DNA of 64,000 bases from Vombatus ursinus. Its lineage: Eukaryota > Chordata > Mammalia > Diprotodontia > Vombatidae. The stretch is from the NCBI RefSeq assembly GCF_900497805.2, contig NW_020954551.1:2703569-2767568 (forward strand). Direction: 5' to 3'. The position numbers were made by a program, and so were the translations under genes. The notes beneath the pieces were generated by a model. The model saw only the letters and a program-made list of their open reading frames with translations, had not been told where the DNA came from and made no database searches. Position 1 is the stretch's first letter, and the number at the start of each line of letters is the position of its first letter. Shown here in pieces: positions 41,701 through 56,700 of this stretch.

Positions 41701-44700
41701 CCAAGTAAGCAGTAAATTGGAAATCCTAAAAATTAAAGGTGAAATAAGAAAACCAAGTGTAAAAATCTATTAAATTAATATATACAAAATAGGAGTTGGT
41801 TTTGTGAAAAAAAAACCTTAAAATAGATAAACCATTGGTTAATTTGATTTTTAAAAGAGAGAGAAGAAAACTAAATGACTAATATTAAAAATGAAAAGGC
41901 TGAATAATATATCATTAATGAAGATGAAATTAATGCAATTATAGGGGGTTATTTTGCCCAATTATATGCCTATAGATTTAACAATTTAAGTGAGATGGAA
42001 GAATATTTACAAAACTATAAATTGCCTAGATTAGCAGAAAAGGAAACAGAATATCTAAACAGATCTACTTTAGAAGAAGAAATTGAGGGGACAACTAGGT
42101 GGTGAAGTGGATAGAGCACTGGCCCTGGACTCAGAAGGACCCGAGTTCAAATCCGGCCTCAGATACATAACACTTACTAGCTGTGTGACCCTGGGGAAAT
42201 CACTTAACCCCCATTGCCCCCCCCCAAAAAAAAGAAGAAGAAAAAGAAGAAGAAGAAGAAATTGAACAGGTCATAAATAAGCTTCCTAAGAAAAAAGCAC
42301 CAGGACAAGATGGATTTACAAAGTGAAATCTATCAAATATTTAAAGATCAACTAATTCTAAGATTAAATAAATTATCTGAAAGAATAGGTAATGAGGAGG
42401 TCCTACCAAACTCCTTTTATGCAACAAATATGATACTGATTGATACCTAAACTAGGAAGAGGAAAAACAGAGAAAGAAAATTATAGACCAATTTCATTAA
42501 TGAATATGGATGCAAAAATCCTAAACAAAAAACTAGCTAAAAGATAACAATAATATATTACAAAGATTATACATTATGACCAAGTAGAATTTATACCAGG
42601 AATGCAGAGATGGTTTAACATAAGAAAAACTAATAACATAATTGATTATAGCAATAATAAAAGTTTTTAAAAATCGTATCATTTTACCAATAGAAGCAGA
42701 AAAAGCTTTTAATAAAGTACCATACTCATTTCTATTAAAAAAAACTTGAAAATATAGGTATAAATTTCCTTAAATTGATAAAAAAAAAAACCCAACATTT
42801 ATCTAAGACCATCAACAAGCATTATTTGTAATGAGGATAAGCTGGAAGCCTTTCCAGTAAGATCAGGTGTGAAACAAGGATGCCCACTATCACCAATATT
42901 ATTCAATATTGCATTGGAAATCATAGCAATAGCAATAAGAGAAGAAAAAGAAATAGAAGGAATCAGAATAGGGAATGAGGCAATAAAACTATCTCTTTTT
43001 GCAGAAAATATGATGATATACTTGGAAAATCCCAAAAATTCAATCAAAAAATTAGTGGAAACTATTAATAATTTTAGCCAAGTAGCAGGATAGAAAGTAA
43101 ATCCACATCAGCATTCCTATATATCACAAACGAACCCCTGCAAGAAGAGATAGGAAGAGATATTCCGTTCAAAATAACTCTAGACAGTATACCTGCCAAA
43201 ACAAAACCAGGAACTATGTAAACAAAATTATAAAAAAAATTTTATACAAATAAAATCAGATTTAATAATTGGAGAAATATTAATTGTTCATAAGTAGGTA
43301 AGGCCAATATAATAAAAACTATTTTTACCTAAACTAATTTATATATTCAATGCCATCCCAATTGAATTGCCAAAAAATTATTTTGCCAAATTAGAAAAAA
43401 TAAAAAAAATTCATATGGAAGAACAAAAAAGCAAGAATATCAAAGGAAATAATGAAAAAAAAGTAAAGAAAGGAAGTTTAGAAGTAGCAGATCTTAAACT
43501 ATATTACAAGGCAGTAATTATCAAAACTATCTGATACTGGCTAAGAAATAGAAAAGTAGATCAATGGAACAGAGTAGACATACAAATTTACTAAGCTAAA
43601 GTGCTTAGTAACCTTGTATTTGACAAATGTAAAAACCTAAGATTTTAGGATAAGAATGCATTATTTGGTAAAAATTGTTGGGAAAACTGGAAAGCAGTAT
43701 GGCAGAAATTGGGCATAGACCAATATCTTATACAATTTACCAAGATAAGGTCAAAGTGGATACATGACCTAAATATAAAGAAAGATATTACAAGAAAATG
43801 TGAAGAATATGGAACACATTACTTATCAGACATGAACAATTTACGAATAAACAAGAAATAGAGAGCAGAATGTGGTGTAAAATGGATAATTTTGATTACA
43901 TTAAAGTAAAAAGATTTTGTACAAATAAAACAAATGTAGCCAAGAACAGAAAAAAAAAAACAGAAAATTCGGGGGGCGTGATTTTATAGACAATTTCTCA
44001 GATAAAGGCCTTATATGTTAAATATATAAAGAAGTTTGTAAAATCTATAAGAATTAGTCATTTCCCAATTGATAAATGCTCAAAAGATTTGAATAGGCAG
44101 TTTTCCAATGAAGAAATCAAAACAATTTATAGTCATATGAAGAAAAGCTCTAAATCATTATTGATTAGAGAAATGCAAATTAAAGCAATCTTGAGATATC
44201 ATTTTATACCTGTCAGACTGGCTAAAATGACTGAAGGAGAAAGCAACAAATGTTGGAGGAGATATGGAAAAATCGGGACACAAATTCATTGTTGGTGGAA
44301 TTGTGAACTGATCCAACCATTTTGGATAGCAATCTGGAATTATGACCAAAGAATTATTAAATTGCCTTTACCCTTTAACCCAGCAATACCACTACTAGGA
44401 TCTATTTCCAAATAAAATCAGGGGAAAAGGAAAAGAACCTTTTTGTTCTAAAATATTTATAGCACATCTTTCTGTGGTGGCAAAGAATTGGAAATTGAGA
44501 GGATGGCCATCCATTGGGGAACGGCTGAACAAGTTGTGGTATATGAATGTGATGGAATACTACTGTGCTAGAAGAAATGATGAACTCGATGATCTTAGAA
44601 AAACATGGACAGACTTGCACAAAATAATAACGAGTGAAATGAGCAGAACTGAGAGGAAATCATATACAGTGACAGCAATATTGTTCTAAGAACAACTTTG

Positions 44701-47700
44701 AGCGAATAAGTCATCTTGACTATTATAAATACCCAGATTAACTACAAAGGACGTATGAAGGAAGGTGCTATCTGCATCCAGAGGAAGAACTGATAAATAG
44801 ATGACCAATAACAACTCCAGAGAACCAATGATGAAGCATGCTTCTTGACTTCTGACAGAGAACTGATTGACTAAAAGTACAGAATGAGACATACATTTTT
44901 GTACATGACCAGTGTGCGGATCTGTTTTGATTGAATATGCTCTTTAATTACAAGGAAGTTGGGGTTTTGGGGGGAGGTGATACCAGAGATTTTTGGAAGG
45001 GAAGGGACAGATTTAGGGGAGAGAGAGAGAGTGAGAGGAGGAAGGAAGGAAGGAGCATCAATGAATCTTCTTTTTTAATCATAAACAGAAGAGAACTGTT
45101 TGCTTTCAAATGCACCAACATCTATGTACTTCTGAACAGTCACAATGGCCAGATCAAAACTTACAAGAGATTCCTTAAGGTAAAATTTCTCAAAAAGAAT
45201 TCCATCAGAAGCATCACTGGAAATCAGGCCTCCTCAGATGAGCTGCAGGGATTGGCTCTGCTGCTATAATTTCCAGGCAGTAGGTCCAGGGTGCATCCCA
45301 AGCACCAGAGGAATGCCCATTCCCTGTTATAGTCACGGCCACCATGTTGACTATCTGGTGTGCTCTCCCCAAGCCATTTAGCATATTCTATCCCAGTGCT
45401 CGTAGTAAACAGGAGGAGACAAAGGCATGTATAGGCAAGGCAGCAAGAGCTCACCTTAGCCACACAACCTCACATACCTACCACTCACGAGCTAAGAGCA
45501 GCCTTTGTGATCCACCAGAACAGACACAGGCTTTCTGATGGAATAAATCATGTCGGGCCAACGTTGCATTGTGAGAAATCGCCAGACATAATTGCTCAGA
45601 ATCTTCAGCAGTCACCCTAGAGGAGGGACGGCCACCAATGCAATGTGGCTCCAGCTTCAAGGCTGTTCCCTAATGCACTAACTACGTTGCAGAGTCTGAT
45701 CAGCATCAGGCGGTGTTAGGCTGGGAGCAGCAGGTTCTCCTTGAGAACATGCAAAAGAATCTTAGCCAAGAGCCTGGTCCCCACCAGACATGACTGCCCT
45801 GACAGACCAGGCCCTCTGACTCCAAATCCAGCAGCCTTTCCACCGTGACACACTGCCTCTCAGAAACCTGCACTCTCCCTGCCTGAGAGCCAGTGCTAGG
45901 CCCTCACATGCTAGGTCTGCCATTTTGTTGTGTTTCTAAAGGCTTGGCTCACAGCAAAGAACTATGAGTAGTTTAGACACTGTAGTCCAGAGAACCTCCA
46001 GAAGAGCTTACTTCCTCTAGACAGAGTTCTGAAAGGTTTCTCTAACCTGTGACTTCAATTATTCTCTAACTTTTTACCTTTTTCTCTAAATATTCAGAAG
46101 AAACCCATGCTGCTGCTAAAACTCAGTATTCTCAATGTTTCCATTTATTTTATGTACAAATGTTTTTATCTTATCTTACTTTTTAAATTAATTTTTTAAA
46201 CTGACAATGTTTTAAATGCATAAAATAAAATAGAGCATTACAAAGGAAACCAATTATGTGGAGATACAATTATTAAAAAAAAACAAACTTTTTTTTAAGC
46301 TCACAAACCCAAGGTTTATAACCTCGGATCTAGACAAAGATCTCTAGAATGTGGGGTAAAACCTCGGTGAAGGATTTACAGGAGGCCATGGAACAAATTC
46401 ACAGTGCACAGGAAGGTGTAGATAATTCAGCCCATTTTTTGCCTATGACTTAATATTCAGGTTTTCATTATGGACAATGACATACATTTTTGTACATGGC
46501 CCACGTGGGAATTTGTTACAAAGGGGTTTTTTCCATCTTTTTTTTTGTTTCCCAGGGGAGTGGGTGGGAACAAGAGAAAATATATTAATATTCCATTACA
46601 TTCTTATACTACAGTTTGTTCATCCAATCCCCAATTAACAGGCACCTCCATAGTATACGGTTCTATACTTCCTTCTATGTGCAATTGTATAGAACTATTT
46701 ATCTCTATTACCAATTATGACTTATGCCCCCAAAGTAAAAAGATATCATTCAAGAAATAACATTATTAAGAGGCAGCTAAGTGATGCAGTAGATGGGGCA
46801 CTGGCCCTGGAGTCAGGAGGACCTGAGTTCAAATGCAGCCTCAGACACTTGATACTTACTAGCTGTATGGCCCTAACCAAGTCACTTAACCCCAACTGCC
46901 TCACCCCCCAAAAAAAAAAACATTATTAGAAAGGAAGTTGGGATGATTTGCTATCTGTACCATCGATGAGACTGGGGACCAAATAAAATATTAAAGTACC
47001 TATGAATTTACTAAAAATGGATCAATGAATCAGATTTGGAGCAGGAATGCCCCTAAGAGTCCAACTGCTTCCTTTTACAGATGGGAAAACCTGGGCACAG
47101 AGAGGTATCTAAGTGACCCAGCAGAAAGAATGCTCAGCTTGAAGTCAAGAAGATGTGAGTTCTGATCCCACCAGAGATACTTATTAGCTGTGTGACCTTC
47201 AACCTCATCTGTAAAATGGGCACAATAACAGTATCCATCTCCCAGGGTCATTTTGGGCATCAGACGAGATAACTATTTGTAAAGCGTTGTACACACTTAA
47301 ATTGCTGTGTAAATGTCAGCTCTTCTGAAGTGATTTGCCAAAGCAAGCAAATCTACTCAGCCCCCATAGGAGTACGCCTCATATGGTGCTACATTTTTAG
47401 AAAAAAAATGCACCCCAAATTTTATAATTAAGAACCTCAGATTTCATGCATAAAGAAGAGAATTAAAACTCACCTCAGTGTACTCGTCAAAAGTGTGATC
47501 CTCTGCCTGAAATGTTTGTATTTGGTCAACCGCAGTCCCATTGATAAGCCAACTATATTTTTCAACTGAAAATTAATCATCAAATTAAAATTAGATCAAA
47601 ATTTTTAAATTTCAGTGAATTTAGTGTTGTCAGTGCTGAATGGGTAATGGGTACTCTGCCACATTGAATAATCTGGTTAATTGAGGTTTTTCTAATGGGC

Positions 47701-50700
47701 CATCCCCAGACAACCAGTTTTCAGAGAATTAGTCTACAAAAGCCCAGCACTCAAACCAGGCTTTTTCCATGAAAAGCCATGAGGCCCTTGGTCACCTTCC
47801 AGCGTCCAGGGGCCACCACTGTACTATGGAAATCTCAGGACTTACTGAGGAGTTGGGGTTTGGAATGAGGGCTTCAATTCCAACCACCATATTCAGGAAA
47901 GCATCTAAGGAGGCCGTGTGCTTTCAACCCCTGTAGCTTCCTGGGGAGGTGGCCACTTCTGGCTTTCCTCCTGGGAGAGGGAGACCTCCACACAGGGCAG
48001 AGCCCGCCAGGCCGAGGACTCAGGAGCCCCAGGTCCCAGCCCAAGGTCTGTCCTTGTGGGATCTTGGACAAATCACTTCCGTTCTCTGGAACTAAATGTC
48101 CTTGATCTAGAAGACCCTGGTGTCAGAAGAGAATATCTCTAAGGGCCCTCCCAGTTCCATCAATTTATGACCCACATCTCCTCCTGAGTAACAGGCAAAT
48201 AGAGAAGGGAGTCAAAATGCCAATCCACAAAAACTAGGGTTTGGTTATTTTTGTTATTGATGTTTTAAGGTCAGGGGTTGGGAGCCAGCCAGGCACCACC
48301 CACCGTATTCATTAAAGTGCTCCTTCGGTCCTTGTAAATTCAGGTTCACTGCTTCCCTCAGAGTATGAAAGGCCCCATTCAATATGTGGTCAGGAAGGTC
48401 TGTGCTAAGTTTCACGGTTGTGGGTCCACCTGCCAGCCAAGACTGGACAGTCTGAACATTCTAAAAATGTCAAAAGGAACAGTCCAGGTATCAATTATCA
48501 GCCATCAAAATGATCAAACTTATCTGTTTAGAGAAAGAGAGGGGACAAGTGACTTAAGTTCCCAGAGGGATCTCCCTCTACCAAAGCAGATGGGCACCTT
48601 CTGTACCATCCATAATCTTAGAGAATTGCCTAGGACACTGAGAAGTGACTTGGCCAAGTTCACAGAGGGGGGCCTCTCCTACATAGTTTTAAAAAAAACT
48701 CATATACACACGTATACATCTATAGTGAGATATACACGTGTATCCATATATGATGAGATACATGCACATGTATACATATAGAGTAACATAAAAACACATG
48801 CATACATAGTGATATAGATATATACATACGTATACATATATAGTGATATAGATATATACACAAGTATACATCTATAGTGAGATATACACATGTATCCATA
48901 TATAATGAGATATATGTACATGTATACATATATAGTAACATAAATACACATGTATACATACTGATATAGATGTATACACAAGTATACATCTATAGTGAGA
49001 TATACACGTGTATACATATATAGTGAGATATATACACATGGATACATATATAATGAGATATACACATGTATATATCTATATTGAGATATATACATGTATA
49101 CAGTGATACAGATATATACGCATGTATACATATATAGGGAAATATATGCGCATGTATGTATATGTATATGGAGATATATACACATGTATATATCTATAGG
49201 GAGATATATACACATGTATACATCTATAGTGAGATATATATGCATGTATGTACATATAATGAGATATACAAATGTATACATATATAGTAATATAGGTATA
49301 CACACATATATACATATATAGTAATATAGATATATACATGTATGCATATATAGTGAAATATATACACATGTATACATATATAGTGGGATTATATACACAT
49401 ATATACATAGTGAGGTATATGCACATGTATACATAGTGAGATATATACACATGTGCATATATACTGAGATATACACAAGTATACACAGTGAGATATATAC
49501 ATGTATACACATATAGAGATATATACATTTATAGTAATAGAGATATATGCACATGCATACATACATGATAATATAGATATATACACATGCATACATATAT
49601 AGTGAGATATATGCACATGTATACATAATATAGTGAGATATAGACACATGTATACATATATAGTGCAATATATACATGTATACACATAATATGGTGAGAT
49701 ACACATGTATACATGCATAATAAGATATATATAAATGTATACATACACAGTAAGATATACAAACAAATATATAAGATATATACACATTTATACATCTATA
49801 GTGAGATATATACACATGTATATATAGTGAGAAATATATATACATGTATACATACATAGTGAGATATATACTCATGTATACAGTGAGATATATACATATG
49901 TATACATATAAAGTAAGATATATACACATGCATACACACATAGTAATATAGATATACACACATGTATACATACATAGTGAAACATACAAACATGTATACA
50001 TATAGTAATATAGATATATACACTTGTATACATATATAGTGAGATATATACATATGTATACATACATAGTAAGATATATACACATGCATATATAGTAAGA
50101 TACATGCATATGTATACATATATAGTGAGATATATAAACATGTATACATCTATGGTAATATAGATGTATACACACATGTATATGTGCATAGTTAAATATA
50201 TACATGTGTATACATATATAGCAAGATGTGTACACACAGGTACATATATTGTAAGATATACACATATGTATACATAGTGAGATATATACACATATATATG
50301 AGGTATATAAACATGTATACATATATAGTAACATAGATATATACACACATGTATACATAGTGTGATATATACACATGCATACATAGTGAGATATATACAT
50401 ATGTATACATATATAGTGAGATATATACACATATATACACATAGTGAGATATACACACATGTATACATACATAGTGAGATATACACATGTATACATATAT
50501 GATGGGATATATACACATGTATACATGAGATATATACACATGTATATATAGTAAGACATATAAACATGTATACATATATAGTAATATAGATATATACACA
50601 TATGTATGTATATATAGCGATATATTCACGTGTATAGATATATAGTGAGATATATACACCTGTATATACACACATATATACATATATAGTGACATAGATA

Positions 50701-53700
50701 TATACACACATGTATATATACACAGTAAGATATATACACATGTATACACATATAGTGAGATATATAAACATGTACATATATATAGCAATTTAGATATATA
50801 CACACGTATACATACTAGTAAGATATATACACATATGTACATGTCTAGGAAGATATACAAACATGTATACATGCATAGTGAGATATATATGCATGTATAC
50901 ATATATAGGGAAATATATGCACATGTATGTATATATACATATATATGGAGATATATATACATGTATATATCTATAGGGAGATATATACACATGTGTACAT
51001 CTATAGTGAGATACATAAATCACTGCTGATATTTTTTGAGTATTGTACCTTGTCGACCCCTGGGAAATCTGGGTCCCTACCCTGCTGTAACCAATAGTGT
51101 CTAACTGCCCCCAAGAAGACCCCCACATACCCCTGCAGTTCCTAACTGCCCCCCATTCCCAGACATAGATAGTTCTAAGGACATTTCTATGACCTTGATT
51201 TTGCAATCTGTCAACACCTTCAAAACCGCCTTCCTGCAACCCGGCTGCTCTGAGTATCCAGACTCCCCTCTTGCTGCTTCCCATGACTACAATCTACAAG
51301 AATCCCCTTCTCCTCTTGCTTCCCAGGCATTCTTGTCTGAATATAGCAGAATGCTGCAATTCCTCAACCCTGAATAAATGCCTTACCTTATTTACCAATC
51401 ATCTAGTTGGTCTGAGGTTTGTTTTTATTTCCTATGTTGACAGCCTCAATCCTATTTCCCCCATAAGCCCCGTGGTTTTTATTGTACAAATTTGAACACA
51501 CAGTGATTTTTAAGAGGATATCTGTCTCGTTACAGTAGAACTAACCGTACACATATATATGTATATATATAACAGATAATATAACATATATAATTATATA
51601 TAATATATATAATAATAAAAAACTCATTCTATACATTTACTCATTGGATGCTTACAACATCCCTGTGAATGAAGTGCTATCATTATCCCCATTTTACAGA
51701 GGAGGAAACTGAGACATAAAAGTTAAGTGACTTGCCCAGGGTCACACAGCTAGTAATTGTCTGAGGCCAGATTCAAACTCAGGTGTTTTTGAGCCTAAAT
51801 CCCACACTCTATCCCCTCTACCACCTAAATGCCTCTTATATACATATATACATACATATGTCTACATGTATATACACACATATGTACATACATTCATATA
51901 TACATAAATATATTATATATAACATGTGCTGCCTCATATGTCTGTATGCAGATGTATATTTCCTAAACTATTTTTCCCAATCTTTTTTTAAGATTTTAAC
52001 TAAAAATAAGATGATTTCATTTTTTTAATGGTTTCAAATTTTGCAGATGTACCATTAGAGAAAAGTGGTTTGTGTTCAGGAAGGCTGACTGGGTCAGAAT
52101 GATATTTTTTAAAATGACTATGATGTAAAAATGAGATATCATTAAAATCTTCACTTTTAGAATTGGATTAGAGTATCTTTTCATGTTTATCCTAACACCC
52201 TCCAAAAAGTTCTATTCCAATACCTCACTGTAGCAGGATGGTGACTTGGAGATTTGGAAGGCTATGCCAGTAGGCTCTGGAACATCCCATTGCATTTTGA
52301 GTTTCTTGAGGGCAGGGGCCATTTTTGCCTTTCTCTATGTCACCAGCGCTCAGCAAAACGCCTAGCATATAGTAAGCATTTACTAAATCCATGTCAACTT
52401 AATTCAACAGCCAGAGTACGGCTTTGACAACAGATCAACCTGCTTTTTTTGGTTCAGAAGAGCTAAGTATGGAAAGGCTTATCCCCAGTGGCTAGCCATC
52501 TTGTGATGAGCTATCTGGCCAATATCAACCCATTGGAAAATACAAGTATAGAAACATTCTACTTAAAAATCATTTAGAATAGAAAAGAAAAACATTATGA
52601 GACTACACTCTAAGTGGCTCTAGATCCAATATTAATAACGGCCCCAACAAATCATTTACTTCTGAGAATGATTACTTCAACACCGAGGGTAAAGAGGTCG
52701 CCCCACCTTCAGCGTTTCTCCAATCCAATCCACCACACCTCCCACGACTTCTTGTAAATCTTGAAAAGTCGGGTAAAAGTCCATTTTCTCATCATCAAAT
52801 GTCAACTCCATCTTGAATATTGGCAGCCATTTTCTGTCGTTAGGATCAAAGAGATCTACAAATCCTTCCACCGTTCTCTTTAAGAGATCTCTCAGCTGGA
52901 TCATAACACAAGTTGATCTCATTACTTTAATAAATAAAACTTTACCTTTGGTTGTCACACAATTTTTTTAAAAACAGAATTCCATTATCTTATTAGGTCC
53001 TTACTTTGGGATGCTTTCGAACAGTCAGTTCATTCTGCCCCCTCTAATTAATAACTCTACTTCATGCCTCAACTACTTTTCCTCTTCATTCACTGGTCTC
53101 TTAGTTAGGATTTTTTTTTCATTGAGGGCGATTGGGGTTTTCTTGGCAAAGATACTGGAATGGTTTGCCATTTTCTTCTCTAGCTCATTTTATAGATGAG
53201 GAAACTGAGGTAAACAGGGTTAAGTGACTTGCTCAGGGTCACACAGTTAGTAAGTGTCTGAGGCCAGATTTGAACTCAGGTCTTCCTGACTCCAGGTCTG
53301 GCACTCTATCCACTGCGCCATCTACTTGCTCTTGATATGAGTATTTCAATATAATTTGTTTCCTTTGTAATGCTAGCTATTTATTTTACATATTTTAAAA
53401 CATAATTCTGACAAAAGATCCATAAGCTTCCACAGACTGGCACAAGGACTGATGGGGGAAAAAAAAAAGAGTCAAGAATTCTTGATCTAAAAACAGTCAA
53501 CCCTCCAGCCAAACTGGACTAGTCTTTGATCCACAAGGTGCCCCATCCTTTCTGGGTGCCCACTCTTCTCTATTCCCACCTTTCTGCCTAATGAATTCCT
53601 ACCCATCCTTTAAGGCCCAACTCAAATATTTCTACTGCGAGGTAACTGACTCCTCCCAGAGGAGTAACAACCTTCTTCCCATTGCATTCAATTTTGCAGT

Positions 53701-56700
53701 TTCCCTAATATACTTGTCTATAATACTGGGTATCCTGGCATGCGCCCTCCTAGACTGTAAAGTCCATGAAGGCAGAGGATATGTGTAATCTGAACATGGC
53801 TCCTCCCAGCCTAATGACTAGAACACAGCTTCTACACGATATAGACCCCAAATAAATGTATGCTGAATGAATGAAAAAATAAATGAATGGACCTCTCCCA
53901 AAGCTAGTAATAACGTATCACATGTCTATAGAGCTTTAAGGTTTACAAAGCACTTTTCACCACAACAGACCAATAAGTGAGCCCAAGAATTGTGATTCTC
54001 CGTTTCACAGCTGAGGAATTCAAGAACTCGGATTTCCAGACTCCACATTCATTGACATTTTTACTCCCACAGAGTAAGAGAGATAGTCACCTGATTCGAC
54101 ATCAGTGTGGACACACAGTTATAGAAAGAATCCAATTTTTCTGCTTTAATGTCATCATGAGCTTCCTTCTTGGTGAAGATATGGATCACCTTGGGATACC
54201 AGGTATTCATTAATTTCTCCTCTGTTTTTCTGGCATTGATAGACACATCATTTCTCAAACTTTCGCAATCCATGGGACCTTTAGCTCTAATTGCAAGGAA
54301 AAGGAAGGAATACAAACACCACGGAAAAGTTAAGATCAGCAATAACTGATAAAATAGTTTTGAAAAAAGATTTTAATTCCCCAGTGATTGAAATAAATGG
54401 AATCGAAAGAAAAATCCTCAAGTTACTAGAAATGATGAGTAAAAGATGATGCCAAGAAAAATGAAAAGCTAAAGATGAATGAATCAAAAAATGAATGAAT
54501 AAGCATTTACTAAGTGTTTTGTAGGTGCAAAACACTGGAGAGACCACGAGAAGAATCAGACGGTTTTTGTTCTCAAGGAGTTCATACTTGAGTCAGGCTA
54601 CAGAGCCCACACGCTAGTGAGAGGTCATCTGCAGGGGGAATGACCAAGGCCCAGCAGGCATAGAGAAGGCACAGACCATAAAGCCCAGGAGCTCAGGATG
54701 CAGGAGGGTGGGAGGAGTGCAGGGGGGCAGCACACTGATGAGAGGAGTCAGTGAGGAGCGGGGATGCTGGGCTCCCTGATTCGGCAGGGGATGTCATCTT
54801 CAAATGTTCACTGGAAGGGTCTCACCATAGGCTCATAGGTCTAGGGAGGCAGGGGAATTCGAAGGTCAACTAGTCCAACCCCCTCATTTTGCAGATAAGG
54901 AAACCAAGGTCCAGGGAAGCTAAATAACCTGTCCAAGCAAGTAATAAGATTCAAAGGTAGAATTGGAGCTCAGGTCCTTGGACTCCAGGGCCACCATCAT
55001 GTGACCTCAGACGCCCGCCCTTCTCGACTAGCTCCCTCTTCTCCGGACGTTTTCTCCTCCCCTGTCTGCTGCTGCCCATATTCCTCCTGGTCCTCCTCCT
55101 ACCAGCCTGACCACTCCTCCTCATGTTCCTCCTGGATCGCCATCTGTGTGAGATGCTCCCCTCAGGGTATCCATTCCTTGAGGTCAAGGACTGTCTTATT
55201 TTTGTCCTTGGATCCCCAGGGCTTGGCAAAGTGCTCAGCACACAGTAGGCACGTGGTCGATAGTTACTGGATCAACCTAAAGACCAGGTTTTACCTGAAC
55301 CCTGTTAAGTCCAGTAAAAGCCTGTTGGCGAATGTTGTGTAGCCCAGGTCCAGCAAGGTCCTCAGGGTGGGATGAAGAACGTGCAAATTCTCAGAGATCT
55401 GGTTTCTGGCTTGGAGATAACTGCTGTGCCAAGGTTTGGAATAATCCAGGCCACTGATGGAAAAAAAAAAAAGAAAAAAAGCAAGCCCTTGGTCAGAGAA
55501 AGAACCGCCCGTGTGCCTGAATCAGAAGGAAGAAGGGCGTGGGTTTTTCCAGGGAGGGGGGAGTAGGGAAGGTGGGGGAGGGGAGGGGGGCTGGTTTATG
55601 ATGCAATACCAAAAACAAAACAAAAAATGACCCACTTGAAACGGCTCAGGAGTGAGGAAATCCATGCCCCCAGTAATGGAAGTCTGGGTCACGGAGGAAC
55701 ACTATGGTCGCTAAGGACCCCTGGGCCTTGCCCAGTGAACTGCAACCGTACCTTCCATATGTGGGGAGCACATAAGCTCCCTGAGGGCAGGGCCCACCTC
55801 ACTTTTCTCAGTACCTCCCCCACCCAAGCACTCAGCACAGTGTCTGCACCCCCATTATTGAGCACGGAACCTCACACGTTGTTGTTCAGTAGTGTCTGAC
55901 TCGTCATGACCCCATGGACCATAGCACACCAATGCTATCCATGAGGTTTTCTTGGCAAAGACGCTGGGGTTTGCCATTTCCTTCTCCAGTAGATTAAGAT
56001 CAACAGGATTAAGTGACTTGCCCAAGGTCACAAAGCTATTAAGTGTCTGAGGCCAGATTTGAACTCAAGCCTTCCTGTCGTCAAGCCCAATGCCTTATCC
56101 ACTGCACAATCTAGCTGTTCTAAATTTTTTTAAGCCTACAGCACCTGGTATTCCCAGGTGGTCTCCCATTCAAGCACTAACCACGTCTGACCCTGCTTAG
56201 CTTAGATGAGATCAGCCCTATTCAGGGTGGTATGGTCATAGATGCCTAGCACATAGTAGACACTTTATATATTTGTTGATTGAGTAATATGCATTGGGCA
56301 ATTGAGGTTGCTGGACCAGAGTTCAGGAGATTAGGGCTGGATATGCAGATCTGGGAGTCATCTGCAAAGAGAAAGAACACTGAGAAAGAGGGCACAAAAA
56401 GAAGAGGAGAGGGCCCAGGGCACAGCATTGTGGGATGCCCCGACACAGTGGGCAGGACATGGACAATGACCCTGCAAAGAACACCAAGAAGGATCAGGCA
56501 GATGAAAGGAGAGAACCACAATGGAGTAAGGTCCTAAAACCCTAAGAGGAAGGGAGGGAGGGAGGGAGGAAGGGAGGAAGGAGGGAAGGAGGGAAGGAGA
56601 GAGGAAGGAAGGAAGGAGGGAAGGAGGGAAGAAAGGAGGGAAGGAAGGAAGGAGGGAGGGAGGGAGGAGGGAAGGAAAGAGAGAAGGAGGGAAAGAAGGA

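Noticed and set aside
48700-50601. 633-codon minus-strand ORF rich in Tyr, Ile, Cys, Met
   Set aside because: It lies entirely in the minisatellite and exists because the unit lacks stops in every minus frame. There is no domain and no splice context.
48700-51015. CRISPR-like direct repeats
   Set aside because: Units are contiguous with no unique spacers, and the genome is mammalian. This is a minisatellite.
52896-52924. Upstream AG as the w5 acceptor
   Set aside because: It adds 29 nt and breaks the phase with w4. The AG at 52896-52897 restores [12 protein letters not shown].
56132-56243. Functional 5S rRNA gene
   Set aside because: An internal ~8-nt deletion, many substitutions and the lack of a T-run terminator argue for a pseudogene or SINE head.
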